From assembly GCA_030432255.1 (NCBI GenBank), contig JAUIHS010000008.1, positions 62,001 to 126,000 of the forward strand: 64,000 nt of DNA, read 5' to 3'. The DNA is from Phycisphaerae bacterium. Its GTDB lineage: Bacteria > Planctomycetota > Phycisphaerae > Phycisphaerales > UBA1924. How positions within the stretch are numbered: the stretch's first letter is position 1; every line of letters begins with the position of its first letter. The notes under the pieces were generated by a model that saw only the letters and a program-made list of their open reading frames with translations, had not been told where the DNA came from and did not search any database. The position numbers and the translations under genes were made by a program. Below are positions 17,001 through 24,710 of the stretch, piece by piece.

Positions 17001-18634
17001 ACGCCTTCTTCAACATGTTCACAGTATCCCGAGGCCTGATCCTGAACGACAGCGTGGATGTGAGCGGCAATCTCAACCTTGCCGGTGCGCTGACCGTCGA
17101 GGATGACGGTATGACGACGCCGGTCGTCGGGCAGTCCTTCCAACTGATCGGATGCGATGGCGCCGTCACCGGGCGCTTCGATGTCGCATTCATGCCCGGA
17201 CTCCCCGCCGGTCGGTTCTACCGCGTCATCTACGACAATACCGGCCAGCGCGGCCAGCCCGGCGTCTACCTGCTCGTCGACACGCTTCGCGGCCGCCCCG
17301 AGTTCGAGTCCTCCAGTGACTTCGAACTCTCCGGCGCCGGTACCGACAGCGCCGTCGGTGACCTCAACGGTGACGGACTGCCGGACCTCGCGATCACGAT
17401 CCCTGATGCTTCGCCCGCAAACCCCGGTACGCTCATTGTCCTGTTCAATGGCGGCGTCTCCGGTGACGACTGGAATGGATTTACGTCTTCCGCTCAGTAC
17501 AACGTCGGGCGGGATCCCATCGCCGTGGATATCGGTGAACTCGACGGATCACCCGGACTCGATGTGGCCGTGCTGAATCGCGGCGATGACAGCATCAGCA
17601 TCCTCACCAATGATGGCGGCGGTGTGCTCTCGGGCGGGACGACGATCCCGGCTGTCATCGACGACGGCCGCGCACTGATCATCGTTGATGTTGATGGTGA
17701 TGACGATGATGACATCGCGGCGACCGGCCTGCGCATCGGCGTCGGGCGGCTCGTCGTGATCCAGAACACGAGCACACGCGGCGTGACGTCCTTTGGTTCA
17801 CCCATGTACTTCGAAGCGAATGACGACCCGGGTGACCTCGACCCTGCGGACTTCGACAACGACAAGGACCCGGACATCGTCACGACCAATCGCGACGGCG
17901 GTGCCGTCAGCGTGCAGCAGAACCAGAGTGGCGGCGGCAACGTGTCATTCAAGCGTAGCGGCGATGACATTCCGGTCGGCGGTCAGCCGCAGGCCTCCGT
18001 CGCCGAGGACGTGGATGGTGACGGCATGCCCGACATCATCACGGGCAACATGGAAGGCGAATCCGTCACGGTGATCCTCAACCGCTCGGATGGCGACATC
18101 GAGTTCGCTGAACCCGCCGAGTTCGATGTCGGTGGCCCCGTCCGCTCCATCGCTGCCGTCGATCTTGACGGTGACGGTCCCGACGGCATGGGCGACGTGG
18201 ATGTCGCGGCGGTCGTCGAGGATGAGATGGGCAACGGCGACGTCAAACTCCTGCGCAACGACACCTACGGTGACCAGCCGGTCCTGACGGATGACGGCAA
18301 GGTCGAGTCGGAGAGCAATGTCCTCTTTGTCGAGAAGGCGGACGTGAACGACGACGGCCTTGCCGACCTCGTGACGGTCAACGACCAGGTTCAGAGTACG
18401 CGAGGCGGCGGCCCTGCCGGCCGCGCGGTCCGCGTGCTGCTCAACCGCGGCGGCATTTGTGCTGGCGACCTGACGGGTGACGGGATGGTTGGCATGAACG
18501 ACCTGAACGAGATCCTCGACAACTGGTCCCAGTCGGTCGTCCCCGGCTTCGACGGCGATGCCAACTTCGACGGCGTCGTGAACTTCATCGATCTGGAACT
18601 GGTGCTGGACGAGTGGGCGTCGGCGTGTGAGTAG
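14078..18634 (+). CDS. Very large secreted beta-helix / VCBS-like / dockerin protein
   Basis: 1518 residues. The signal peptide MRFPSALIVAPLCIVAAAQA precedes 'VPGDHPTIQAAIDNALSDD', the usual opening of a parallel beta-helix. Beta-helix turns with many GGG motifs fill about residues 20-800, in two halves that each restart ('VPADFATIGEAIDFANDGE' near 408). A short 'W.DPMSWFPDAPGPNNNVLF' strand-rich section follows (about 830-1060). Then come FG-GAP/VCBS repeats ('DLNGDGLPDLAI', 'DVDGDGMPDIITGN'; about 1080-1460). A dockerin pair ends the protein ('CAGDLTGDGMVGMNDLNEILDNW' and 'LVLDEWASACE'). The ATG at 14078 was chosen because GGAG lies nine bases upstream. Confidence 0.9.
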   Translation: MRFPSALIVAPLCIVAAAQADTILVPGDHPTIQAAIDNALSDDVIEVSAGTYRENVVVPSDLRIEIRGVDGASSTIIDGLGVASAVTVSDSADVDLISFTITGGAAESGGGIHSMNATLRVSDAIIIANQAGSGGGAHVAGGSALFNGVIFDGNIAETDGGGLSSVDATVSVVDCSTTNSRAASGAGMAFAGGVVEVVATSISDNIATDNGGGIWFTGAIDPEIDRCTIIGNFCSANGAGVAHDGIGQLVTISSIIANNASTGGVGGGMWSTGAASIRCLNGTLWGNSAPSIGGIQSEQTTFIGNSVLWNNTDATGPTAAAQIGGPANVVYSDIQGGFAGTNNINQDPVFNAPSDNDFTFPNTSPLFDAGDTALVEQAGALDVAGNPRIADAEVDIGAVEFRRTEYFVPADFATIGEAIDFANDGETISVAFGQYEESLDFMGKAITLRGMSLRGKTLLPTIASPTSARTITCINPNGQALLADLMITGPNGTGGGGVHAEGNVLIVDCLIFGCESSGDGGGLLASGNVRLERTTLAQNLSDARGGGAFIEASADPDETVLFRDCAIISNSAENGGGVACAGNARFIATNIVQNSTLGTGSGGGVLNTDGDIEMINCRLLENDAGFGGGIFAAVGSHSTLIGNYIAQNTAIDGAGANIDVNTFVRMTNCSIVDNNASGIGGGLYATVQNSDALVVNSILWDNVGDEVFADYEGGGGRGGGDLVINNSCIRFGWSGTGTGNITDDPLFEDPEGDLYFLTATSPCIDIANMAALITTRDVDDLDQDGLFREYYPIDVNGLPRVRNGRADLGALEAFVGPSDSLWTGLGTAVWSDPMSWFPDAPGPNNNVLFRGDANLTLDAPATHTQVHFDNGVFNLDPNGNTLGFTADLLGPAISVGVWSDTTAELILSDGDLMTLGALPMQIGAMGVLSGNASIQADVDVAGEIRPGGDGFGSHFIFGDLSMTATDPLGVTEAGHAFFNMFTVSRGLILNDSVDVSGNLNLAGALTVEDDGMTTPVVGQSFQLIGCDGAVTGRFDVAFMPGLPAGRFYRVIYDNTGQRGQPGVYLLVDTLRGRPEFESSSDFELSGAGTDSAVGDLNGDGLPDLAITIPDASPANPGTLIVLFNGGVSGDDWNGFTSSAQYNVGRDPIAVDIGELDGSPGLDVAVLNRGDDSISILTNDGGGVLSGGTTIPAVIDDGRALIIVDVDGDDDDDIAATGLRIGVGRLVVIQNTSTRGVTSFGSPMYFEANDDPGDLDPADFDNDKDPDIVTTNRDGGAVSVQQNQSGGGNVSFKRSGDDIPVGGQPQASVAEDVDGDGMPDIITGNMEGESVTVILNRSDGDIEFAEPAEFDVGGPVRSIAAVDLDGDGPDGMGDVDVAAVVEDEMGNGDVKLLRNDTYGDQPVLTDDGKVESESNVLFVEKADVNDDGLADLVTVNDQVQSTRGGGPAGRAVRVLLNRGGICAGDLTGDGMVGMNDLNEILDNWSQSVVPGFDGDANFDGVVNFIDLELVLDEWASACE

Positions 18635-18644
18635 TGTGTTGGGA

Positions 18645-18679
18645 AGGGACGAGTGATCAGTGGTGAGGGATGAGTTGGG
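18645..18679 (+). repeat. Heptanucleotide repeat after the 14078-18634 gene
   Basis: Words AGGGACG, AGTGATC, AGTGGTG, AGGGATG and AGTTGGG follow one another with a 7-nt period. The block starts ten bases after the stop codon and reads in the sense of the gene. An inverted relative lies at 20086-20121. Confidence 0.8.
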
Positions 18680-18805
18680 TTGGTGCGCTCATTCCTCGGG
18701 TCTGATTTCGATGCTGCAGAGTCGATCAGATCGGTACTTCAGATCGCTTGCTGTGATTTGCTGCCAAGCCAAAGAACAGGACAAACCAAGTACGACCTTG
18801 TGTCA

Positions 18806-19990
18806 TCACTGCTGCTGTTCGTCGGGCCGTGTGCCGCATTCCGGGCATACATGAAGCCCTTCAACTTCATATGCGCACACTGGACACACTCCGCGAGTCT
18901 TGCGAACCGCGGTGATAGTCCACCGCACAACGTCGCGAGAGAGCAGCCAGCCAACCCAAAGAACCAAAGAGTAGATCAGTGCATTCGCGACAAACCCAGC
19001 CCAGCGAAGCTTGACTGGCCACGCTCGAGTCTGAAGCGTCAAGTCTGGCCAATGAGCACAAGGAATCCACTCTGGTACAGGGATTCCTCTTTCCCACTTC
19101 GAATGGGGAGGTGGATCACCGTGCACGCAGTAGAGCGATCGAAACGGCCATCCGGCGAGCACCAGGCTCGATTCATCGAAGGAGACGAAGTCTACGACCG
19201 AGACAAGCGATGAACGAAAAACCAGGGCGTTTTCCAACGTCAAAGCATTCGTGGGGCCACCATTGGTGTCGGATAGCGACTCCACGTGGTAGAGGTAGTT
19301 GACGGCTGGAAGCCCGCGCATCACACCTATCCATGAAGTGCAATAGACCAATGCCGAACTGAGCAACAGAAGCAGGGTCAGGCACGCAAGGTTCCGCGTC
19401 CGAAAGGCACAACCTGCTGTCAAGGCGATACGAACTCGGCGGGGCAGCCGCAGTCTGGCCAGAGAGAACGACGCGATTGCAAGAATGAGTGAGTTGATTG
19501 CCAGGCGTCCCCATATTGGGCGAATGGGTATGAACTGTGGCTCATCCATGACAGTCCAAGGCGTGGTTCTCGGGAAGCCCAGCCAACTTAAGGGCGGGCG
19601 AACTCCTCTTATCCAATGCGAGCGCGTCTCAACTTGCGGTTCGGAGGAGGCCGGTGAAGTTGGTACAACCCTCCACATGAACTCGGAGCGAAGAACTCGA
19701 AGTGGCCAACCGCTTTCGACAAGTCGACAGTGAAGCCCGCCTGAAGACTCCCAGGTCCAGACGTCAAGCCCAAGTCCATGACGGAACTCGGTCGCAACTG
19801 CTCCGTGGCTGAGAGGCAAGCCAGGAGCTCCCAATTGCCCGCTTCCAGCATTCGTTGGAGCCGTAACCGATCTCGTCGCAGTTGCAAGTGCGATCAGGTA
19901 ACTGAGACCAAGGCCAAGCAGACAGTGAGCACCCAGCCGAAACAGAAGTGAAGTCCTGCCCTTCCCAGTCATGCGCATCATGAGCTCCAT
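18806..19990 (-). CDS. Unrecognised membrane protein with C-terminal zinc ribbon
   Basis: 394 residues, no named family. Hydrophobic segments lie near residues 15-38, 160-182, 200-222 and 336-355. The C-terminus 'CPVCAYEVEGLHVCPECGT' is a four-cysteine zinc ribbon of the type common in Planctomycetota membrane proteins; here it is C-terminal, while two relatives at 56.4-57.4 kb carry it at the N-terminus. GC content is visibly lower than in the neighbours and codon use is less biased. The gene lies between two inverted heptamer blocks (18645-18679 and 20086-20121). GGAG precedes an internal ATG at 19978, which may be the true start. Confidence 0.78.
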   Translation of the reverse strand: MELMMRMTGKGRTSLLFRLGAHCLLGLGLSYLIALATATRSVTAPTNAGSGQLGAPGLPLSHGAVATEFRHGLGLDVWTWESSGGLHCRLVESGWPLRVLRSEFMWRVVPTSPASSEPQVETRSHWIRGVRPPLSWLGFPRTTPWTVMDEPQFIPIRPIWGRLAINSLILAIASFSLARLRLPRRVRIALTAGCAFRTRNLACLTLLLLLSSALVYCTSWIGVMRGLPAVNYLYHVESLSDTNGGPTNALTLENALVFRSSLVSVVDFVSFDESSLVLAGWPFRSLYCVHGDPPPHSKWERGIPVPEWIPCAHWPDLTLQTRAWPVKLRWAGFVANALIYSLVLWVGWLLSRDVVRWTITAVRKTRGVCPVCAYEVEGLHVCPECGTRPDEQQQ

Positions 19991-20085
19991 CCCCGGGCCG
20001 AAGGCTCGATCTCGCCTGATGTCGTCACCCCGCCTCTATCTTGCAACCTTCCGCCAGTCTACGCGGCGGGACGAAGCGCGTGGCG

Positions 20086-20121
20086 ACTGATCCCTCGTCC
20101 CTGCTCACTCATCCCTTCCCC
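20086..20121 (-). repeat. Heptanucleotide repeat after purH
   Basis: On the minus strand the words GGGATGA, GTGAGCA, GGGACGA and GGGATCA are in tandem (period 7). The block starts about five bases after the purH stop and reads in the purH sense. It belongs to the same word family as the blocks at 12337 and 18645. Confidence 0.8.
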
Positions 20122-20126
20122 GTTCC

Positions 20127-21719
20127 TCAATGCCGAAAGTGCCGCGTTCCCGTCACCATGCATGTCACGCCGCGCTCGTTGCACAGGTCGAAGGTGTCGC
20201 CGTCACGCTTTGAACCGCCCGGGTGCACCAGCATCGTGATGCCCGCATCAACCAGCAGTGTCGGGCCGTCGGCGAAGGGGAAGAAGGCATCCGATGCCGC
20301 GATCGCGCCGGTGCAGTGGTCGCCCGCTTTGCGGATCGCCAGTTCGCACGATGCCACGCGGTCCATCTGCCCCGCGCCCGCGCCGAAGAGACGCACCGCG
20401 TCGCCCTCCTCGCCGCCGATCGCGATCGCATTGCTCGTCAGATGCTTGCCGAAAAGCCACACCGTGCCCGCCGCGGCGAGTCGTTCCGCCGTCGGCTTCG
20501 GTCCCGCCTTGTGTTCCCACGCCGTGACATCCGGGATCGATGCATCGACATCCTGAACGAGCGCGCCGCCGGGAATGGTCCGGATGCTCTGTGTCTCGTG
20601 CGTCTGTGCCGGGTCCACGCGCAGGAGGCGCACGTTCTTCCAGCGCGCCGACAGGCGCTCCAGTGCGCCAGCCGTGTATGCCGGTGCGAGAATGACTTCG
20701 AAGAAGCGGTCCGGAGCGGCGATGCGTTCGGCCGCGGCATCGTCGATCACATGGTTCACGGCGAGGATGCCGCCGTAAGCCGCCAGGGGGTCGCCGGCGA
20801 TCGCCGCGGCGACTGCTGTCTCACACGCCGCGGCCACGGCCGCGCCGCAGGGATTCGTGTGCTTGATGACCGCAGCGCCGCAGACATCGGGATGCAGGCG
20901 CAGGAGATCGCACGCGATGCGCCAGGCGCCCGCGGCGTCATTGAGGTTGTTGTAGCTCAGGGCCTTGCCGTGCAACTGCTCGGCGCCGACCAGCCCGGCG
21001 GCAGTCACTGTGCCCGCGTGCCGATACACCGCCGCGCCCTGATGCGGGTTCTCACCGTACCGAAGCGTGTCAACTCGCTCATATGTGGCCGTGAGCCGCA
21101 TCGGGAACGCCTCGGAGGTGTCGTTCCCGCTCAGGTACGCCTCGATCGCGCGGTCGTAGGCGGATGTCAGGCGGAAGGCCGCGGCTGCCATTTCGCTCCG
21201 CAGTGCTTGCGATGTCGCGCCGTCGTGCGCATCCAGTTCGTCAATGACGCGTCCGTACTGCGCGGGGCTGGTGACGATGGTGACGAAGGCGTGATTCTTG
21301 GCGGCCGATCGCACCATGGCGGGACCACCGATATCGATCTGCTCGATCGCTTCGGGCCGGGTCACATCCGGCCGTGCGACGGTCGCTTCAAAGGGATACA
21401 GGTTGATGCACACGAGATCGATGGGGCCGATGTCGTGCTTCTCCATGGCGCTGACGTGCGTGTCGAGGTCACGACGCGCCAGGATGCCGCCGTGCACCTT
21501 GGGGTGCAGCGTCTTGATGCGGCCATCCATCATTTCCGGGAAGCCGGTGACATCTTCGACCGGTCGCACCGAAACGCCCGCATCGCTCAGGGCGCGGGCC
21601 GTGCCGCCCGTCGAGATGATCTCCACGCCATGACGCTCCAGCGCCCGCGCAAATGAAACAACATCAGTCTTGTCGCTGACGGAAATCAGGGCCCGCCGGA
21701 TGGGAACAGCGGTACTCAC
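20127..21719 (-). CDS. purH: Bifunctional AICAR formyltransferase / IMP cyclohydrolase
   Basis: 530 residues, full length. It catalyses the last two steps of purine synthesis: formyl transfer from 10-formyl-THF to AICAR, and closure to IMP. The N-terminal MGS-like cyclohydrolase domain (1-195) shows 'ISVSDKTDVVSFARAL' and 'FPEMMDGRIKTLHPKVHGG'. The formyltransferase domain (about 200-530) contains 'KHTNPCGAAVA' and ends 'LVHPGGSKRDGDTFDLCNERG'. The start ATG overlaps the stop of the upstream PQQ-propeller lipoprotein by four bases, so the two are translationally coupled, an unexpected pairing. Confidence 0.98.
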   Translation of the reverse strand: MSTAVPIRRALISVSDKTDVVSFARALERHGVEIISTGGTARALSDAGVSVRPVEDVTGFPEMMDGRIKTLHPKVHGGILARRDLDTHVSAMEKHDIGPIDLVCINLYPFEATVARPDVTRPEAIEQIDIGGPAMVRSAAKNHAFVTIVTSPAQYGRVIDELDAHDGATSQALRSEMAAAAFRLTSAYDRAIEAYLSGNDTSEAFPMRLTATYERVDTLRYGENPHQGAAVYRHAGTVTAAGLVGAEQLHGKALSYNNLNDAAGAWRIACDLLRLHPDVCGAAVIKHTNPCGAAVAAACETAVAAAIAGDPLAAYGGILAVNHVIDDAAAERIAAPDRFFEVILAPAYTAGALERLSARWKNVRLLRVDPAQTHETQSIRTIPGGALVQDVDASIPDVTAWEHKAGPKPTAERLAAAGTVWLFGKHLTSNAIAIGGEEGDAVRLFGAGAGQMDRVASCELAIRKAGDHCTGAIAASDAFFPFADGPTLLVDAGITMLVHPGGSKRDGDTFDLCNERGVTCMVTGTRHFRH

Positions 21720-22912
21720 CGCGGCGAGTACTTCTTCACCGTGCCGTCACGAGCGACCGTGATGAGGTTGCCGTCCACGAACTCGTCCGCCCTCAGGATC
21801 TGGACGTCGTCGAGCGTCTCGCGCTCGATCACGCGCCCGTGCCGAGGATCGACGAGCACGGCATCCGAGCCGTTCCAGACGAGCGGGCGACCATCACGGA
21901 TCGCGATCACATCACCGTCGACCTCCGGGTTATCCCAGTTGGTCACGCCGGTGGCGGTATCCAGCGAAGTGAGTCCCTTGCCGGGAATGGTGACGTAGAG
22001 CGTGTCACCATGCAGCACGGGCTGCGCCGTGATGGGCTGCTCGTAACGGTTGCGCCACCGAATGCGATCGGCACCGAAGGGTTCGATGGCCCAGATGGAC
22101 TGATCGAGGGATGCCACATACATGGCCGAGCCGTCGGAGACAGGGTTGTTCGCGAGACCGCCATAGATGCGGGTGATGCCGCGACCAGTCCCCTTGACGG
22201 CATCGAGGAACAGGACATCGCCACCCTGGCTGACGAGACCGACGACATTGCCGGAGACAACGACCGGCCTTGACGTGACGGCGCCGTTGACACCGTAGGC
22301 CCAGCCCCTGGCGCGGCGAACGACGTCCTGGCAGATGACGCGCGAGGTCGGGCAGCCGAAGACGGCGAGTCCGCCGGCGGTCATGGTCGGTGGCGTGTTG
22401 ACCAGTTCGGTCAGCTTCTGCCGATCGCGGAGATCGCCGGTGCGTTCGTCGAGGAGGTAGATCTCACTTTCACTGCACGCGACGACGCGCCGCGAGTCGC
22501 CCATGACGAGGCGGTCGAGTCCGACGAACTGTTCGAGGTCGCCCGCGAGGTCCGCGGACCAGCGCACGGCGCCATCGGTGGATTCGAGGAGTGTGACGGT
22601 GTTGCTGCCGTCCTGTGTGAGCACGATGTCGCGATATGTCATGACCTGTTCGACGCGCGAGCGACTCGAAACAACGGTGCGCGAACTCCACTCGAGCCGG
22701 TAGCCCAGACGTCGATAGGTGTTGTACGCGGAGTTCTCTTCGGGCGCGTAGCTCGCGGCATCGGTGCCGCCGGTCCGCGACGTACCATCGCCTGCACAGC
22801 CCGGCATTCCGACGACAGCAGCGAGACATAACGTCGCGGCCAGTGCGCCGCCCCATCGGCTCGCAGCGAGGCGACCGCACTCTTCAGATGCACCAGTACG
22901 CATGAGGCTCAT
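21716..22912 (-). CDS. PQQ-like beta-propeller lipoprotein
   Basis: 398 residues. The N-terminus has a basic start, a hydrophobic stretch and the lipobox GMPGC, so it is probably a lipoprotein. The body is made of PQQ/BamB-type blades such as 'DGSNTVTLLESTDGAVRWSA', 'YVASLDQSIWAIEPFGADRIRW' and 'TSLDTATGVTNWDNPEVDGDVIAI', which gives an all-beta propeller. It resembles BamB in design, but a role in outer-membrane protein assembly is only a guess. Upstream AAGG fits the ATG at 22912; ATG 22903 is an alternative. It is coupled to purH by an ATGA overlap and divergent from ribE. Confidence 0.85.
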   Translation of the reverse strand: MSLMRTGASEECGRLAASRWGGALAATLCLAAVVGMPGCAGDGTSRTGGTDAASYAPEENSAYNTYRRLGYRLEWSSRTVVSSRSRVEQVMTYRDIVLTQDGSNTVTLLESTDGAVRWSADLAGDLEQFVGLDRLVMGDSRRVVACSESEIYLLDERTGDLRDRQKLTELVNTPPTMTAGGLAVFGCPTSRVICQDVVRRARGWAYGVNGAVTSRPVVVSGNVVGLVSQGGDVLFLDAVKGTGRGITRIYGGLANNPVSDGSAMYVASLDQSIWAIEPFGADRIRWRNRYEQPITAQPVLHGDTLYVTIPGKGLTSLDTATGVTNWDNPEVDGDVIAIRDGRPLVWNGSDAVLVDPRHGRVIERETLDDVQILRADEFVDGNLITVARDGTVKKYSPR

Positions 22913-22980
22913 TCTCCACCTTCAAGTCAAGGGATCGGAGTATCATCCGGCGGGCCTATCGGGTCAAGCGAAGGACCGCC

Positions 22981-22999
22981 GGGTCGGACACTCCGACCC
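22981..22999. promoter_or_regulatory. Hairpin in the ribE leader
   Basis: A perfect 8-bp stem GGGTCGGA/TCCGACCC with a CAC loop lies between the divergent lipoprotein and ribE genes, 86 bases before the ribE ATG. I looked for the FMN riboswitch consensus here and did not find it, so regulation of ribE by FMN is not supported. Confidence 0.4.
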
Positions 23000-23084
23000 C
23001 GGATCCGTTCGGGTCCTGACCGCGCACGGTTCGATCTTCCTTGGGATTCGAGGGCCGATCGTCCTGAAAGGAGCCGCTTCCGGC

Positions 23085-23693
23085 ATGTTTACCGGCATCA
23101 TCCAGCACATCGGCACCGTCACCGCCCTCGAGGAGCGACCCTGGGGCCGACGCCTTCTCGTCGACGCGAAAGGCTGGGCCCACGCACCCCGCCCCGGCGA
23201 TTCCATCGCCATCAACGGATGCTGCCTCACGATCGCCGTTGACTCCGGACAGGGCAGACTGCCGTTCGACGTTATCACCGAGACACTCAACCGGACCACG
23301 CTCGGTGATCTCGCGGCGGGCGATGGCGTCAATCTCGAACACGCGCTCCGCGCCGACGCCATGATGGACGGGCACCTCGTTCAGGGCCACATCGACGGGA
23401 TTGGCAGGATCCGCGCGATTCAGTCGGACGAGGCGGATCATCGGCTTCGCATTGCGGCTCCGGCTGAGTTGATGGAGTACATCACGCCAAAGGGATCGAT
23501 CTCGATCAACGGGGTCTCGCTGACGGTTGCGGGCGTTCATCCGGCGGAGGCGACCTTTGAGGTCGCGCTGATTCCGACGACGCTCGACCTCACCAACCTC
23601 GATGCGCTGTGTGTTGACGATCGCGTCAATCTTGAGAGCGATATCGTCGCGCGGACCGTCGTGCACTGGGTGAGGCACTACGCAGTTCGGTGA
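23085..23693 (+). CDS. ribE: Riboflavin synthase alpha chain
   Basis: 202 residues, the family length. It converts two 6,7-dimethyl-8-ribityllumazine molecules to riboflavin. It is built from two related lumazine-binding domains (about 1-97 and 98-195). The opening MFTGIIQHIGTV and the paired motifs 'SIAINGCCLTI' and 'SISINGVSLTV' are diagnostic; 'GHLVQGHIDGIG' joins the halves. AAAGGAG lies about 12 bases upstream of the ATG. It stands apart from other riboflavin genes here. Confidence 0.97.
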   Translation: MFTGIIQHIGTVTALEERPWGRRLLVDAKGWAHAPRPGDSIAINGCCLTIAVDSGQGRLPFDVITETLNRTTLGDLAAGDGVNLEHALRADAMMDGHLVQGHIDGIGRIRAIQSDEADHRLRIAAPAELMEYITPKGSISINGVSLTVAGVHPAEATFEVALIPTTLDLTNLDALCVDDRVNLESDIVARTVVHWVRHYAVR

Positions 23694-23921
23694 AAAAAAT
23701 GACGAAAAACCACCAAGATGGTGAATTGTCGCTCTGGCTCACTTGATCAACAAGGGGACCAATCAGCACAATTGTGGAGACGCCCATCCATTTCAGTACT
23801 TCGATGGGCGGAGTCCGTCGGCGGACCGTTTCCAGAACGCAGACGCCCGCCGCTCATGACCATCCAACTGCCCATCCGGGTCCGATCGACTCGGATCCGA
23901 ATCGCGCCGGAGCTTCTCGCG
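23694..23921. other. 228-bp spacer between ribE and the phosphoesterase
   Basis: The first 25 bases are A-rich (two short A-runs) and unlike the rest of the window. The remainder is ordinary GC-rich sequence with a weak inverted repeat around 23880-23900 (GGTCCGA...TCGGATCC). I see no gene or recognised RNA in it. Confidence 0.4.
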
Positions 23922-24563
23922 ATGCGATTCCTCCTCTTCAGCGATCTGCACTGTGATCATGACGCCGCCGCTCGCCTCGTGGCCATGTCCGCTGATGCCG
24001 ACGTGGTGATTGGTGCGGGTGACTTCGGGATTCAGCATCGAGGTGTCGTCGAGATGATCGAGGCATTGAGCCCGATCACGTGTCCGGCGGTCATCGTCCC
24101 CGGCAATGGAGAGACGCCCGAGGAACTGGAGAGCGCATGCAAGGCGTGGCCGTCGGCTCACGTTCTCCACGGGTCTGGTGTTCAGATCGATGGCGTCGAC
24201 TTCTGGGGACTGGGTGGAGGCGTTCCGGTCACACCCTTCGGTGACTGGAGCTATGACCTCACGGAGACTGAGGCGCGCGACCTGTTGAGCGGGTGCCCGG
24301 ACAACGCTGTCCTGGTGACCCACTCGCCGCCACGAGACGCCTGCGACCTCGACGGCACTGACACTCCGCTGGGCAGCCTTGCGATTCGCGAGACCATCGT
24401 CCGCCACCGGCCGCATCTGGTGGTCTGCGGCCACATCCACGCCAGTTGGGGCCGCCGCGCCAACATCGGCGACTCGCTGGTCATCAACGCCGGCCCGTCG
24501 GGCACGTTGATTGAGGTCCTGGAACTGGGTACCGGGAATCCGGCATCCGGTATCCGGAACTGA
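23922..24563 (+). CDS. Calcineurin-like metallophosphoesterase
   Basis: 213 residues. All metal-binding motifs of the family are present in order: D-x-H in 'FSDLHCD', GD in 'GAGDFG', GN in 'VPGNGET', 'THSPP' and 'CGHIH'. The size fits the YfcE/MJ0936-like small phosphodiesterases, but the substrate is unknown. ATG 23922 has GGAG nine bases upstream. The last ten residues (TGNPASGIRN) and the stop codon are encoded by a CCGGNAT heptamer repeat (24533-24560), so the tail looks added and not conserved. Confidence 0.9.
   Translation: MRFLLFSDLHCDHDAAARLVAMSADADVVIGAGDFGIQHRGVVEMIEALSPITCPAVIVPGNGETPEELESACKAWPSAHVLHGSGVQIDGVDFWGLGGGVPVTPFGDWSYDLTETEARDLLSGCPDNAVLVTHSPPRDACDLDGTDTPLGSLAIRETIVRHRPHLVVCGHIHASWGRRANIGDSLVINAGPSGTLIEVLELGTGNPASGIRN
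24533..24560 (+). repeat. Heptanucleotide repeat (CCGGNAT) at the end of the phosphoesterase gene
   Basis: Four units CGGGAAT, CCGGCAT, CCGGTAT and CCGGAAC are in tandem. They form the last codons of the coding sequence, and the stop codon follows directly. Confidence 0.78.
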
Positions 24564-24626
24564 GCGGGTTCGCCAGGAACGGTCGGGCCACAGCGTCACA
24601 ATGCCGAGTGCCGTCATGCCATCAAA

Positions 24627-24659
24627 AAAGGCAGACGCCTCGTGGGAGCGTCTGCCTTT
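24627..24659 (-). terminator. Intrinsic terminator of the sigma/anti-sigma/PDZ operon
   Basis: A perfect 12-bp stem AAAGGCAGACGC/GCGTCTGCCTTT with a 9-nt loop. On the minus strand it is followed by six Ts, so it ends the operon whose last stop is at 24711. On the plus strand it may also stop the phosphoesterase transcript, though the T-run there is short. Confidence 0.9.
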
Positions 24660-24710
24660 GCCGGACTGGTCGATGCCAGGTGACCTGCCGGGTCGTGTGA
24701 GCAGAGTGAG

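Noticed and set aside
18660-19302. Plus-strand frames over 18.66-19.3 kb
   Set aside because: Antisense to the zinc-ribbon membrane gene, whose cysteine motif and hydrophobic segments favour the minus strand.
22913-23084. FMN riboswitch before ribE
   Set aside because: The conserved RFN boxes are missing; only a simple hairpin is present.
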